Part shown: positions 7,788 to 14,249 of the stretch, one piece after another
Layout: each line of letters opens with the position of its first letter
How positions within the stretch are numbered: position 1 is the stretch's first letter
DNA from: Mailhella sp.
GTDB taxonomy: Bacteria > Desulfobacterota > Desulfovibrionia > Desulfovibrionales > Desulfovibrionaceae
Length of the DNA: 14,249 bases
Reading direction: 5' to 3'
NCBI GenBank assembly: GCA_017940105.1
Contig: JAGAZG010000121.1
Location: forward strand, 1 to 14,249
Program-made: the position numbers and the translations under genes
The notes under the pieces: model-generated
Database searches by the model: none
Told to the model about the DNA's origin: nothing
Seen by the model: the letters and a program-made list of their open reading frames with translations, nothing else

Positions 7788-9637
7788 GCATCTCCTGCAG
7801 CCATCCGGGCAGCTCTGGCCTGTCTGACGATATGTATGAAGGCTTCTTCTATGGTTGAAGAGTTGCCGCCCAGCCTGCGGACTTCTGAAGGCGTGCCCAG
7901 CGCCAGCATGCGGCCGGAATCCTGGATAAGCATGCGGTCGCAGTATTCGGCTTCTTCCATAAAATGCGTGGTTATAACTATGGTTGTGCCCAGTTCGGCA
8001 AGGCTGGTAATCTGCCGCCAGAACATGCGTCTTGCAAGGGGGTCGATGCCGCTTGTTGGTTCGTCAAGAAAAAGGATTTCTGGTCTGTGTAGAAGGCCTG
8101 CTGCCATGGCGAGCCTCTGCTTATAGCCGCCGGGAAGAGAACCGCTGATGTCGTTTTCATGTCCTGTGAGCTCAAACTGATCGAGAACTTCTTGTATCCG
8201 CTGTCGCAGGATCAGGGGGGGCAAGCCGTATACCCCGCCGAAGAATCGAAGGTTTTCCATGACTGAGAGGTTTCCGTAGAGTGAAAATTTCTGCGAAACG
8301 TACCCTATGCGGGAACGAGCCTGCGCTGTGGCGCTGCGCAGATTTTCACCGGCCACATTCAGGTAACCGCTTGTGGCGGGCAGAAGGCCGCAGAGCATGC
8401 GGAAGGTAGTCGTCTTTCCTGCCCCGTTGGGGCCGAGCAGGCCAAAGACCTCACCACGGCGAACTTCAAACGATGTTTTGTCCACAGCGGTGAACGTGCC
8501 GAATCTGCGTACCAAGTCGCGCACTTCGATAACAATTTCAGATTGCTGCAAGCTCGTGACTGCATCAGAAGTTTTTTTTGCTGCCGCCGTTAGTGTGTTG
8601 AACGCGGCATTGTTGTCTGCTTTGCAGGATTCAGCATGTTTAATTTTATCCTGAACGGTAACGGTATTTTTTGCAACATTTTTAAGCAGATGCATGAAGC
8701 TGGATTCAAGCGTGGGGTTGGCTGGTACGCAACGCAAAGGCAGGGAAACGGTGCTCTGCAAGACTTCTTCTGTTTTTATCTCTGGTGAGGTAAGGACGAA
8801 GCGTACGTTTGCACCTTCGGGCACGGCATCCATGATTACGTCGCTGTTGTCGAGCAACATGGCTTGGAAGGTTCGGGCAGAAAGACTGTCGGGAACCGTT
8901 GCCCGTCGGCACAGACCGTCAGTGAGTTTCTTGAGCTCTTCCGGAGAACCGCATCTGAGCAGATGTCCTTCATGCAGAATCATGATCATACTGCAGCGTT
9001 CAGCTTCGTCCATATATGCTGTGCTGACAAGAACAGAAATATGCTCCTTCTGCACCATGCTGGTGATAATTTCCCACAATTCGCGTCGTGAGAGAGGATC
9101 GACGCCCGCAGACGGCTCGTCAAGCAGAAGCAGTTCTGGCGAACGCACAAGAGTGCAGGCCAGAGCAAGCTTTTGCTTCATTCCGCCTGAGAGTTTTCCG
9201 GCAGGCCTATCGGTGAAGCTTTTAAGGTCCGTCATCTCAAGCAGCCGTGCAAAGCGTTCTGTTCGAATTTCCGGAGGAACATCGTTAAGGTCGGCGTACA
9301 GTTTCATGTTTTCCTGCACGCTCAGGTCTTCATATAAACCGAAGTGCTGCGGCATATAGCCGACACGGGCCTGAATGGTTCTTTTTTCGCGAACCGGGTC
9401 CAGACCAAGCACAGTAAGGCGGCCTGCAGAAGGAGTAAGCAGACCGCATATCATGCGCAAAAAAGTTGTCTTGCCAGCGCCGTCCGGTCCGACAAGAGCA
9501 GACATCGTTCCTGAGGAAATGCGCAAGTCCAGCGAAGAAAGCGCAGTGACCTGAGTGTTTTTTGTTTTAAAGACACGGGTCAGTCCTTGTGCATGAACGG
9601 CATCGCACGATGAGCCTCGTACGGATTCGACGTTCAC
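7784..9637 (-). CDS. ybhF: fused double ABC ATPase, YbhF-like
   Basis: A 617-residue soluble protein with two complete nucleotide-binding domains in one chain (E. coli YbhF is 578), powering the YbhS/YbhR permeases from the cytoplasm. NBD1 has Walker A GPDGAGKTT (50-58), Q-loop Gln97, signature LSGGM (149-153) and Walker B LLLLDEPS with Glu174, but Ala207 where the H-loop His should be (STAYMDEAE). NBD2 has Walker A GPNGAGKTT (402-410), Gln449, an altered signature LPGGY (501-505), Walker B ILFLDEPT with Glu526, and an intact His558 (TTHFMEEAE). A polar, Ala/Thr/Lys-rich linker (about 320-367) joins them and is longer than needed, which explains much of the extra length. The start is GTG at 9637, overlapping the ybhG stop as GTGA. 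There is no fused membrane domain, which separates it from RbbA/YhiH. Confidence 0.9.
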   Translation of the reverse strand: MNVESVRGSSCDAVHAQGLTRVFKTKNTQVTALSSLDLRISSGTMSALVGPDGAGKTTFLRMICGLLTPSAGRLTVLGLDPVREKRTIQARVGYMPQHFGLYEDLSVQENMKLYADLNDVPPEIRTERFARLLEMTDLKSFTDRPAGKLSGGMKQKLALACTLVRSPELLLLDEPSAGVDPLSRRELWEIITSMVQKEHISVLVSTAYMDEAERCSMIMILHEGHLLRCGSPEELKKLTDGLCRRATVPDSLSARTFQAMLLDNSDVIMDAVPEGANVRFVLTSPEIKTEEVLQSTVSLPLRCVPANPTLESSFMHLLKNVAKNTVTVQDKIKHAESCKADNNAAFNTLTAAAKKTSDAVTSLQQSEIVIEVRDLVRRFGTFTAVDKTSFEVRRGEVFGLLGPNGAGKTTTFRMLCGLLPATSGYLNVAGENLRSATAQARSRIGYVSQKFSLYGNLSVMENLRFFGGVYGLPPLILRQRIQEVLDQFELTGHENDISGSLPGGYKQRLAMAAGLLHRPEILFLDEPTSGIDPLARRMFWRQITSLAELGTTIVITTHFMEEAEYCDRMLIQDSGRMLALGTPSEVRRLGGNSSTIEEAFIHIVRQARAARMAAGDA

Positions 9638-10629
9638 GGCTGGGTTCCGTCCTGTTTCGGTATGATGACAGTTACCGGCATGCCCAGGCGCAGGATGTTG
9701 CGCGGGTCTTTTGCAACGACGCGCACTTCATACAAGAGGGCGGTGCGCAGTTCTTCAGTCTGCACGCTTTTGGGCGTGAATTCTGCCGTGGATGAAATAT
9801 AGCCTATGCTGCCTGGGATGGCTTCGGGAAATGAGTCTGTCTGTATGATTGCCGCCATGCCCGGCCTTATTTTGCCAAGTTGTGTTTCGGTAACATAAGC
9901 CCGTATCCATTTGGGCGACATGAGCGAGAGAAGAAAAACCGGCGAGGCAGGCGAAGCCATGTCGCCGGGCTCCAGCAGACGGGAGCTGACTATGGCATCT
10001 GCTGGCGCTGTCAATTCACCCTGGGCTATGCTGTGCTGTATCAAAGCAAGAGAAGCCCGGGCGGCTTTTAGCTGTGCAGCGGCCATGGCGATGTCTTCAG
10101 AACGGCTGCCTGCCTGAAGCAGGGCCAATGTCTGCTTAGCTTCTTCTTTTTGCCCTCTGGCCACACGGAGGGCTGTCTGCGCGGTTTCAAGATCCATCTG
10201 ACTGACGGAGTTCTGCCTGCGCAGTTTGGTAAGGCGCTGCTCGTTTCTGACGGCCTGCTCAAGAGAAGCCTGGGCGGTTTCAAGGGCAGCCTCAGCTCTG
10301 GCGATTTCTTCTATTCTGCTACCGTTGCGCAGCTTGAGCAGCAGCTGCTCCTGCGCGGCAATTTCTGCGGCTGTCTTTTCCGCCTGAAGCTCCAGTGTCC
10401 TTACGTCAAGAGAGGCAAGGCTCTGTCCTTTTTTTACGGCGTCGCCTTCTTCGGCAAACATGTCTGTGATGCGTCCTGAAAGTTCAAACGCAAGAGATAT
10501 CTGGCGGATATCGACATTGCCGTAAAGCCTGATTTCTGTGCTGTGTTCAGTTTGCTGCTGCGTTTTCATGTACTGCCAGCCCCAGACAGAGATGGCTGCG
10601 GCTAGGAACAGCAGGATAAGTTTTTTCAT
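9634..10629 (-). CDS. ybhG: HlyD-family membrane fusion protein, YbhG-like
   Basis: A 331-residue periplasmic adaptor (E. coli YbhG is 332) anchored by an N-terminal hydrophobic helix (4-19). A split lipoyl/barrel-sandwich domain lies at about 36-80 (ISLAFELSGRITDMFAEEGD) and 205-235 (GELTAPADAIVSSRLLEPGD). It encloses a long antiparallel coiled-coil hairpin (80-200) whose two arms carry a repeated block, LLKLRNGSRIEEIARAEAAL (98-117) and LLQAGSRSEDIAMAAAQL (170-187). The beta-barrel end contains FTPKSVQTEELRTALLYEV (284-302), characteristic of the YbhG/YhiI group. It would bridge the permease to a TolC-type channel that is not in this window. It is the first gene of the four-gene operon; ATG 10629 follows AGGA at 6 bases. 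It is divergent from the TetR gene. Confidence 0.92.
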   Translation of the reverse strand: MKKLILLFLAAAISVWGWQYMKTQQQTEHSTEIRLYGNVDIRQISLAFELSGRITDMFAEEGDAVKKGQSLASLDVRTLELQAEKTAAEIAAQEQLLLKLRNGSRIEEIARAEAALETAQASLEQAVRNEQRLTKLRRQNSVSQMDLETAQTALRVARGQKEEAKQTLALLQAGSRSEDIAMAAAQLKAARASLALIQHSIAQGELTAPADAIVSSRLLEPGDMASPASPVFLLSLMSPKWIRAYVTETQLGKIRPGMAAIIQTDSFPEAIPGSIGYISSTAEFTPKSVQTEELRTALLYEVRVVAKDPRNILRLGMPVTVIIPKQDGTQP

Positions 10630-10649
10630 GGTCGGTCCTGCAGTTAGCG

Positions 10650-10678
10650 TTAATCCATTGGTATCTGCTGGTTATAAT
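10650..10678 (+). promoter_or_regulatory. candidate promoter of the TetR-family regulator
   Basis: A perfect -10 box TATAAT at 10673-10678 lies 17 bases after TTAATC (10650-10655), a poor -35. The predicted start near 10685 puts the first transcribed bases inside the inverted repeat at 10683-10711. A -10-like TATAAC for the opposite strand overlaps it (10671-10676 on the - strand), so the divergent promoters may share sequence. Confidence 0.5.
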
Positions 10679-10682
10679 AAAG

Positions 10683-10711
10683 TCAAACAAAAAATTAAAA
10701 CATATGTTTGA
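10683..10711. promoter_or_regulatory. candidate TetR/CecR-type operator
   Basis: Inverted repeat TCAAAC (10683-10688) and GTTTGA (10706-10711), with a perfect 12-base palindrome AAACATATGTTT at 10698-10709 overlapping its right arm. It sits in the 101 bases between the divergent regulator and ybhG starts, just downstream of the regulator's TATAAT and over the probable ybhG promoter. That is where a TetR repressor controlling both directions would bind. This is inference from symmetry and position only. Confidence 0.5.
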
Positions 10712-10730
10712 AATTGACATTTGAGATTTG

Positions 10731-11408
10731 ATGTGTCATGGCGCTTTCATGAACAACATTTCTGAACACAGCCGTAGGTGCAGATCTTCAAAGCGTGCGG
10801 ACAGGGGCTCCACCCGCTCCTTGATTATTGACGCAGCTGGTCGCGTTTTTGCTGAAAAGGGTTTTGCTAAAACCACAACGAGAGAAATCTGCCAAAAGGC
10901 AGGGGTCAACAGCGCTGCCGTAAACTATTACTTTGGCAGCAAAGAAGGATTGTACGACGAGGTTCTTGTCGAAGCGCACAGGCAGATTATCAGCCTCGAC
11001 CAGATGAAAACCATCATGGAAGATTCCGCCATGTCTGATGAAGACAAGCTGCGTTTTGTATTTTCTCTGGTATTTCGTACTGCGGCGAACGCCTCTGGCT
11101 TATGGGGAATCAAAGTCCTTATGAGAGAGCTGGCATTTCCTTCTGCAGAATTCCCCCGCTCTCTAAAGGATGAAATATTGCCCAAAGCGAAACTTATGCG
11201 CGGACTTATGGGAAGGCTTGTCAATGCTCCTGCAGATTCGGTGAAGGCGGCTCATGCGGCATTTCTGGTAATGATGCCATGCGCATATCTTTTGCTGTTT
11301 TCAGAAAAGATCAGGAGCAGCATACTGCCTGAGCTGGCATACAGAGAGGAAATGGTCCGATCCATGCATGCCTATACCATGGCCGGATTGTCTGCTTTGC
11401 GGGGATGA
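10731..11408 (+). CDS. TetR-family transcriptional regulator, CecR-like
   Basis: A 225-residue DNA-binding protein. The N-terminal TetR helix-turn-helix occupies about 28-75 (SLIIDAAGRVFAEKGF then TTREICQKAGVNSAAVNYYF), with a YYFGSKEGLY recognition-helix end typical of TetR and of CecR/YbiH. The all-helical C-terminal half (about 95-225) forms the ligand and dimer domain. Its GLWGIKVLMRELAFPSAEF block resembles the corresponding block of CecR, which controls the E. coli ybhGFSR genes and has nearly the same length (223). Being divergent from ybhG, it is most likely the local repressor and probably controls itself. The start is uncertain: ATG 10731 has only a weak GAGA site, an in-frame ATG at 10749 has none, and a TTG at 10728 is also open. 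It converges on uvrC with a gap of 25 bases. Confidence 0.85.
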   Translation: MCHGAFMNNISEHSRRCRSSKRADRGSTRSLIIDAAGRVFAEKGFAKTTTREICQKAGVNSAAVNYYFGSKEGLYDEVLVEAHRQIISLDQMKTIMEDSAMSDEDKLRFVFSLVFRTAANASGLWGIKVLMRELAFPSAEFPRSLKDEILPKAKLMRGLMGRLVNAPADSVKAAHAAFLVMMPCAYLLLFSEKIRSSILPELAYREEMVRSMHAYTMAGLSALRG

Positions 11409-11433
11409 AATAAATAGCAATAATATCAAGGTA

Positions 11434-13527
11434 TTATAGATTTTGCAGCGATTCCAAAATGGCCCTGGCTTTTTTTTTACCTATGCCTGGCAACTGCATA
11501 AGGGCTTCCAGAGAAGCGGATTTCATGTCTGCGACGGTGTCAAAGTGCGTCCATAAGAGCCTGGCGGTCTGCGGACCTATGCCCGGCAGTTGCTGAAGCT
11601 CGCCGTCAAAAGCGTGTTTGGCACGCGCCTGACGGTGACGTCCTATGGAAAAATCGTGCGCGGCGTCGCGAACGACCTGCAAAAACAGCAGTTCGGGGCA
11701 GCCTTCGTGTAGGGGCAGGGGATTGCTGCGTCCAGGTATGAAAATGCGGTCTGCAACATTGCCTGCCCGCCGGTCTGCCGTGCCTCGTTCATTTCTGGCC
11801 TTTGCTATCCCTGCAAGAAGAAAAGGAATGCCCTGATTTTCTGCATCGCCGGCCCAGGCCTCGCGCAGTACTTTTTCTACGGCGGCAAGTTGGCCTTTGC
11901 CTCCGTCGATGAGCATGAGATCAGGCCAGGGATCTCCGTGTTCAAGTCGTTTTTTCGCCCATAAGGTCAGCGCTGCGTAATCGTCGCCGCCAGCGCCTTC
12001 AATGTTCCACACCCTGTAATCCTCTTTGCATGGCTGACCATCCATGTAAACGACGGAGCCGACCTTTGTCGATTCGCCTCCGGTGTGAGAAACATCAGCA
12101 CATTCTATGCGCGATACAGGAGCAGGCCATCGAAAGGTCTCGGCCAGTTTTTCGGCCAGTGTTTTTTTCCGGCGTTTTTGCGCAGCTTCACGGGCATTGC
12201 TCCTTGCCATGTCCAGAAGGCGACGGTCTTCGTCGTTGCGCGGGGTAACAATGCGTACTGTTCCCCCACGCATTTCAGAAAGAAGGGCCTCAAGTGCAGA
12301 CTGGCTTCCTTCGCTTTCCTGTATGAATGGTTCCTGCGCCTTTTTTATTGATTCCCAAAAGGCGTCTGTTTTTTCAGACCGGTCAGATTGATTCGTGGAA
12401 ATCGTGCTGGCTGTTTTATCTGCGGTCTGCAGGTACAGCGTATCTTCTCCCATGAAGCACGGCGTTGCACCGCTGCCGGTCAGAAAAGGCGAATCCATGT
12501 GCGCCGAGGAGCCAGGGACGATAAGAGCACTTTCAGAATCGACGAAACGTGTGCTTTCTTCTCGTGATCCATCCCAGGGAATGTAGGGCAGAATGATGCG
12601 GGGAGGAATGGCTCGCTCTGCATGATAAAACTGGCTGATAAAGCTTAAGAGAAGTTCAGATGCGTCTTCCATGTTCAAGCCGGGCCAGAAGAAGGCGCTT
12701 CTGTCCTGCACCAGACCGTGGCGCACAAAAATGACGCCGAGAGCCAGGCCTTCCGGCAGGCACACTAGTCCAAGTGCGTCCATATCCCCGCCTTGCAGCA
12801 CGATGCCCTGAGCTTCTACAGTTTTCTGCAGGGCTCGCAGCTGGTCACGGAGAATGGCCGCTTTTTCAAAATCCAGCGTTTCCGCAGCCTTTTCCATGGA
12901 CGTGCGCAGCATATCCATAAGCTCGGTTGACTTGCCAGAGAGCAGCATGGAGACGCGTTTTGCCAATTCCGCATAGTTTTCACGTGAGATTTCGCCCGTG
13001 CATGGAGCGGAGCAGAGATTAATATGATGGTACAGACAGGGAGTGCCCCGGTTTTTCATGGTCCGGTCAGAGCATCGCCTTAACGGAAAAATGCGGTGTA
13101 TGGTTTTCCATGTCTCACGCGCAGCCAAGCCCGACGTGTAGGGGCCAAAATAGCGGGCGCCGTCGCGCCTGCGCATACGGCGAACTATTTCCAGCCGCGG
13201 AAAATCCTCTTTTTCCGAAAGCCGGAACATGATGTACTGCTTGTCATCTCTCAGACTGATATTGTAATGCGGCCGATGTTTTTTAATCAGGCTGGCTTCA
13301 AGAAGCAGAGCTTCTTTTTCTGTCATCGTAGTAAGAAATTCGATGGAAACGGCATGGCTGAGCATGGCTTTTGTCTTGGCGGTCAGCTGACTATCCGGCC
13401 TGAAGTAAGAAAGCACCCTCCGGCGCAGGTCGCGGGCTTTGCCAACATAGACGATGCGGCCGCCGGCGTCTTTGTATAGGTATACGCCCGGGGTGGAGGG
13501 AATGGAAGAAGGCTGCGGTCGTTCCAT
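11434..13527 (-). CDS. uvrC: excinuclease ABC subunit UvrC
   Basis: The dual-incision nuclease of nucleotide excision repair, 697 residues from the chosen start. In order: GIY-YIG nuclease for the 3' cut (PGVYLYKD...IVYVGKARDL, 13-34); four cysteines C152, C164, C172, C176 with exactly the spacing of the E. coli [4Fe-4S] ligands; UvrB-binding UVR motif (about 211-235, LDFEKAAILRDQL); RNase H-like nuclease for the 5' cut with Asp478 (ADVSHTGGE), Asp541 (LIDGGKGQL) and His624 (RDAAHDF); and two helix-hairpin-helix motifs (LPGIGPQTARLL at 647-658, LPGIGKKKARAIL at 679-691). It is about 85 residues longer than E. coli UvrC (610); the excess is a Ser/Thr-rich segment around 320-406 between the UVR and RNase H-like regions. 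ATG 13527 has an AGGG site at 7 bases, while the upstream in-frame ATG 13545 has none. Confidence 0.95.
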   Translation of the reverse strand: MERPQPSSIPSTPGVYLYKDAGGRIVYVGKARDLRRRVLSYFRPDSQLTAKTKAMLSHAVSIEFLTTMTEKEALLLEASLIKKHRPHYNISLRDDKQYIMFRLSEKEDFPRLEIVRRMRRRDGARYFGPYTSGLAARETWKTIHRIFPLRRCSDRTMKNRGTPCLYHHINLCSAPCTGEISRENYAELAKRVSMLLSGKSTELMDMLRTSMEKAAETLDFEKAAILRDQLRALQKTVEAQGIVLQGGDMDALGLVCLPEGLALGVIFVRHGLVQDRSAFFWPGLNMEDASELLLSFISQFYHAERAIPPRIILPYIPWDGSREESTRFVDSESALIVPGSSAHMDSPFLTGSGATPCFMGEDTLYLQTADKTASTISTNQSDRSEKTDAFWESIKKAQEPFIQESEGSQSALEALLSEMRGGTVRIVTPRNDEDRRLLDMARSNAREAAQKRRKKTLAEKLAETFRWPAPVSRIECADVSHTGGESTKVGSVVYMDGQPCKEDYRVWNIEGAGGDDYAALTLWAKKRLEHGDPWPDLMLIDGGKGQLAAVEKVLREAWAGDAENQGIPFLLAGIAKARNERGTADRRAGNVADRIFIPGRSNPLPLHEGCPELLFLQVVRDAAHDFSIGRHRQARAKHAFDGELQQLPGIGPQTARLLWTHFDTVADMKSASLEALMQLPGIGKKKARAILESLQNL

Positions 13528-13534
13528 GATTATG

Positions 13535-13538
13535 CCCT
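13535..13538 (-). promoter_or_regulatory. ribosome binding site favouring uvrC start at 13527
   Basis: On the - strand AGGG lies 7 bases before ATG 13527. The bases before the alternative ATG 13545 (six codons upstream) show no purine-rich site, and family conservation begins only at PGVYLY, so the shorter protein is preferred. Confidence 0.55.
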
Positions 13539-13545
13539 GCAGCAT

Positions 13546-13675
13546 GCGACGGCAGCGCTTTTCTGTTCGAGGTGCTGTGGAGTATAAAGTCCAAAGTTTA
13601 TCAGGATCGCGGAGCCTTCATGGGCGAAGAGTTCAACGTTGCCGCACATGTCATGATCCTTTTGGGGTTGCCTGC
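13546..13675 (-). promoter_or_regulatory. uvrC promoter region
   Basis: The 130 bases between the NYN-gene terminator and uvrC hold no open frame that looks coding. On the - strand a TATACT -10-like box occupies 13581-13586, about 55 bases before the preferred uvrC ATG. No good -35 is seen 16-18 bases further up, and I see no LexA box of the usual CTG...CAG form. Because a terminator precedes it, uvrC must be started from here. Confidence 0.35.
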
Positions 13676-13707
13676 AAAAAGTCCGGCAGACTGTCGCCTG
13701 CCGGACT
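13676..13707 (-). terminator. intrinsic terminator of the NYN-domain gene
   Basis: AGTCCGGCAG (13680-13689) pairs perfectly with CTGCCGGACT (13698-13707), a 10-bp GC-rich stem with an 8-base loop. Read on the - strand the stem is followed by a run of five T (complement of 13676-13680). It begins 5 bases after the NYN gene's stop and isolates it from uvrC downstream. There is no T run on the + strand side, so it is one-directional. Confidence 0.85.
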
Positions 13708-13712
13708 TCGCA

Positions 13713-14249
13713 TCATTCTGCTGCTGGTTCTTCCGGAATGAGTTCCGGACGTTCCGGGTGATACTCCTTCGGGTCGTCAAAGACGTGTATCCCATGAGGA
13801 TAATTGGAGTGCTGCGGCCTGGGCAGCATGTTGCACACGTAATCGACATGTTCGCGCAGATCTTCTGCAGCCCTCGTCCAGAGCGGGTCGAGCACGACCT
13901 TGATGCCTTCTTCGCGGGCAAGCATGACGGCAGGAACGTAGTCGGCGTCGTTGGCGACAAGCACAAGCCGTTCAGCCTGATGTTTTAAGGCGATGGAGGC
14001 AATGTCAAGGCCAAGGCGCATATCAACGCCTTTCTGGCGGATGTCGGGGTAAATGTCGCCTGGTTCTATATCGTTTACGCTTATTTCGCCGGCCATGAGT
14101 TCGCCAAGCCTGTTGGAATCAAGCTGCCACTGTCCGGCCTGCCAGGCCGAGCGGCCAAGCCTGAGCGTTATTTCAGGGGTGACACGCAGCGTCTGCAGAA
14201 ATTGTTGCTTGCGCGTGATCAGGGGCGTCTGTGAAAAGTCAACCGGTCC
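13713..14249 (-). CDS. NYN-domain (PIN-like/LabA family) protein, partial
   Basis: The frame stays open from its stop at 13713 to the right edge, giving at least 178 residues with the N-terminus missing. The first Met in the window (14096) is internal, since about 50 more residues precede it without a stop. The core block KGVDMRLGLDIASIALKHQA followed by RLVLVANDADYVPAVMLARE and GIKVVLDPL is characteristic of NYN domains, a PIN-like fold that cleaves RNA in several characterised members. Asp in GVDMRLGLD and the pair in NDADYVP are the expected metal ligands; the first catalytic Asp (usually in an N-terminal F.D..N) would be outside the window. The C-terminal 45 residues are Pro/Glu-rich and probably disordered, ending EEPAAE. 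No target is evident. It has its own terminator and is probably not co-transcribed with uvrC. Confidence 0.82.
   Translation of the reverse strand, partial: GPVDFSQTPLITRKQQFLQTLRVTPEITLRLGRSAWQAGQWQLDSNRLGELMAGEISVNDIEPGDIYPDIRQKGVDMRLGLDIASIALKHQAERLVLVANDADYVPAVMLAREEGIKVVLDPLWTRAAEDLREHVDYVCNMLPRPQHSNYPHGIHVFDDPKEYHPERPELIPEEPAAE

Noticed and set aside
8694..9359. 221-codon open frame on the + strand opposite ybhF
   Set aside because: It is a Ser/Arg-rich shadow of the ATPase NBD1 region, and the - strand protein has complete Walker and signature motifs.
10714..10719. TTGACA as -35 box for the regulator
   Set aside because: At 16-18 base spacing its -10 would fall within the start of the coding region, so it would give at best a leaderless or truncated message. 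The upstream TATAAT is more plausible.
1..14249. Mobile element, prophage, CRISPR or defence system
   Set aside because: No transposase, integrase, terminal repeats, direct repeat arrays or tRNA-linked att sites were seen. The HD and NYN proteins alone do not make a defence module, because they are far apart and separately transcribed.

Overview
The window looks like an ordinary chromosomal stretch from a Gram-negative bacterium. It carries DNA-repair and cofactor genes around one complete efflux operon. The organism is probably a Desulfovibrio-like deltaproteobacterium, but that is a low-confidence impression from protein character and not a proven placement. The Gram-negative call is firmer, because a membrane-fusion protein implies an outer membrane. 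I see no phage, transposon, CRISPR, tRNA or rRNA sequence, and no non-coding gap longer than about 190 bases.

Layout. On the + strand the window opens with the last 62 codons of DNA polymerase I (polA). Sixteen bases later comes the ABC-F ATPase gene uup. A textbook hairpin with A and T tracts on either side separates uup from the convergent gene for an NhaD/ArsB-like ion transporter. Upstream of that transporter, also on the - strand, is a gene for an HD-domain phosphohydrolase of unknown substrate. It is divergent from thiD (thiamine pyrimidine kinase). thiD ends only 2 bases from the end of a four-gene - strand operon. In transcription order that operon is a membrane-fusion protein, a double-NBD ATPase and two ABC-2 permeases, which I recognise as ybhG-ybhF-ybhS-ybhR. 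The genes overlap by 4 nt, overlap by 4 nt, and lie 2 nt apart. A TetR-family gene resembling cecR is divergent from ybhG. An AT-rich inverted repeat between them is the likely operator. The regulator converges on uvrC (nucleotide-excision endonuclease), and beyond it a NYN-domain protein gene with its own terminator runs off the right edge.

How the genes work together. The regulator and the four transporter genes form a self-contained drug or ion efflux unit; only the outer-membrane TolC-type channel is missing from the window. In the fused ATPase, a missing H-loop histidine in NBD1 and an altered signature in NBD2 fall in the same composite ATP site, so the pump is predicted to have one canonical and one degenerate site. 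polA and uvrC both serve excision repair but are far apart here and separately transcribed. The polA-uup pair is close enough to be one transcript.

I did not find a convincing new biological system. The points most worth a second look are the candidate operator, the asymmetric ATPase, an extra segment of about 85 residues in UvrC, and the uncharacterised HD and NYN proteins.
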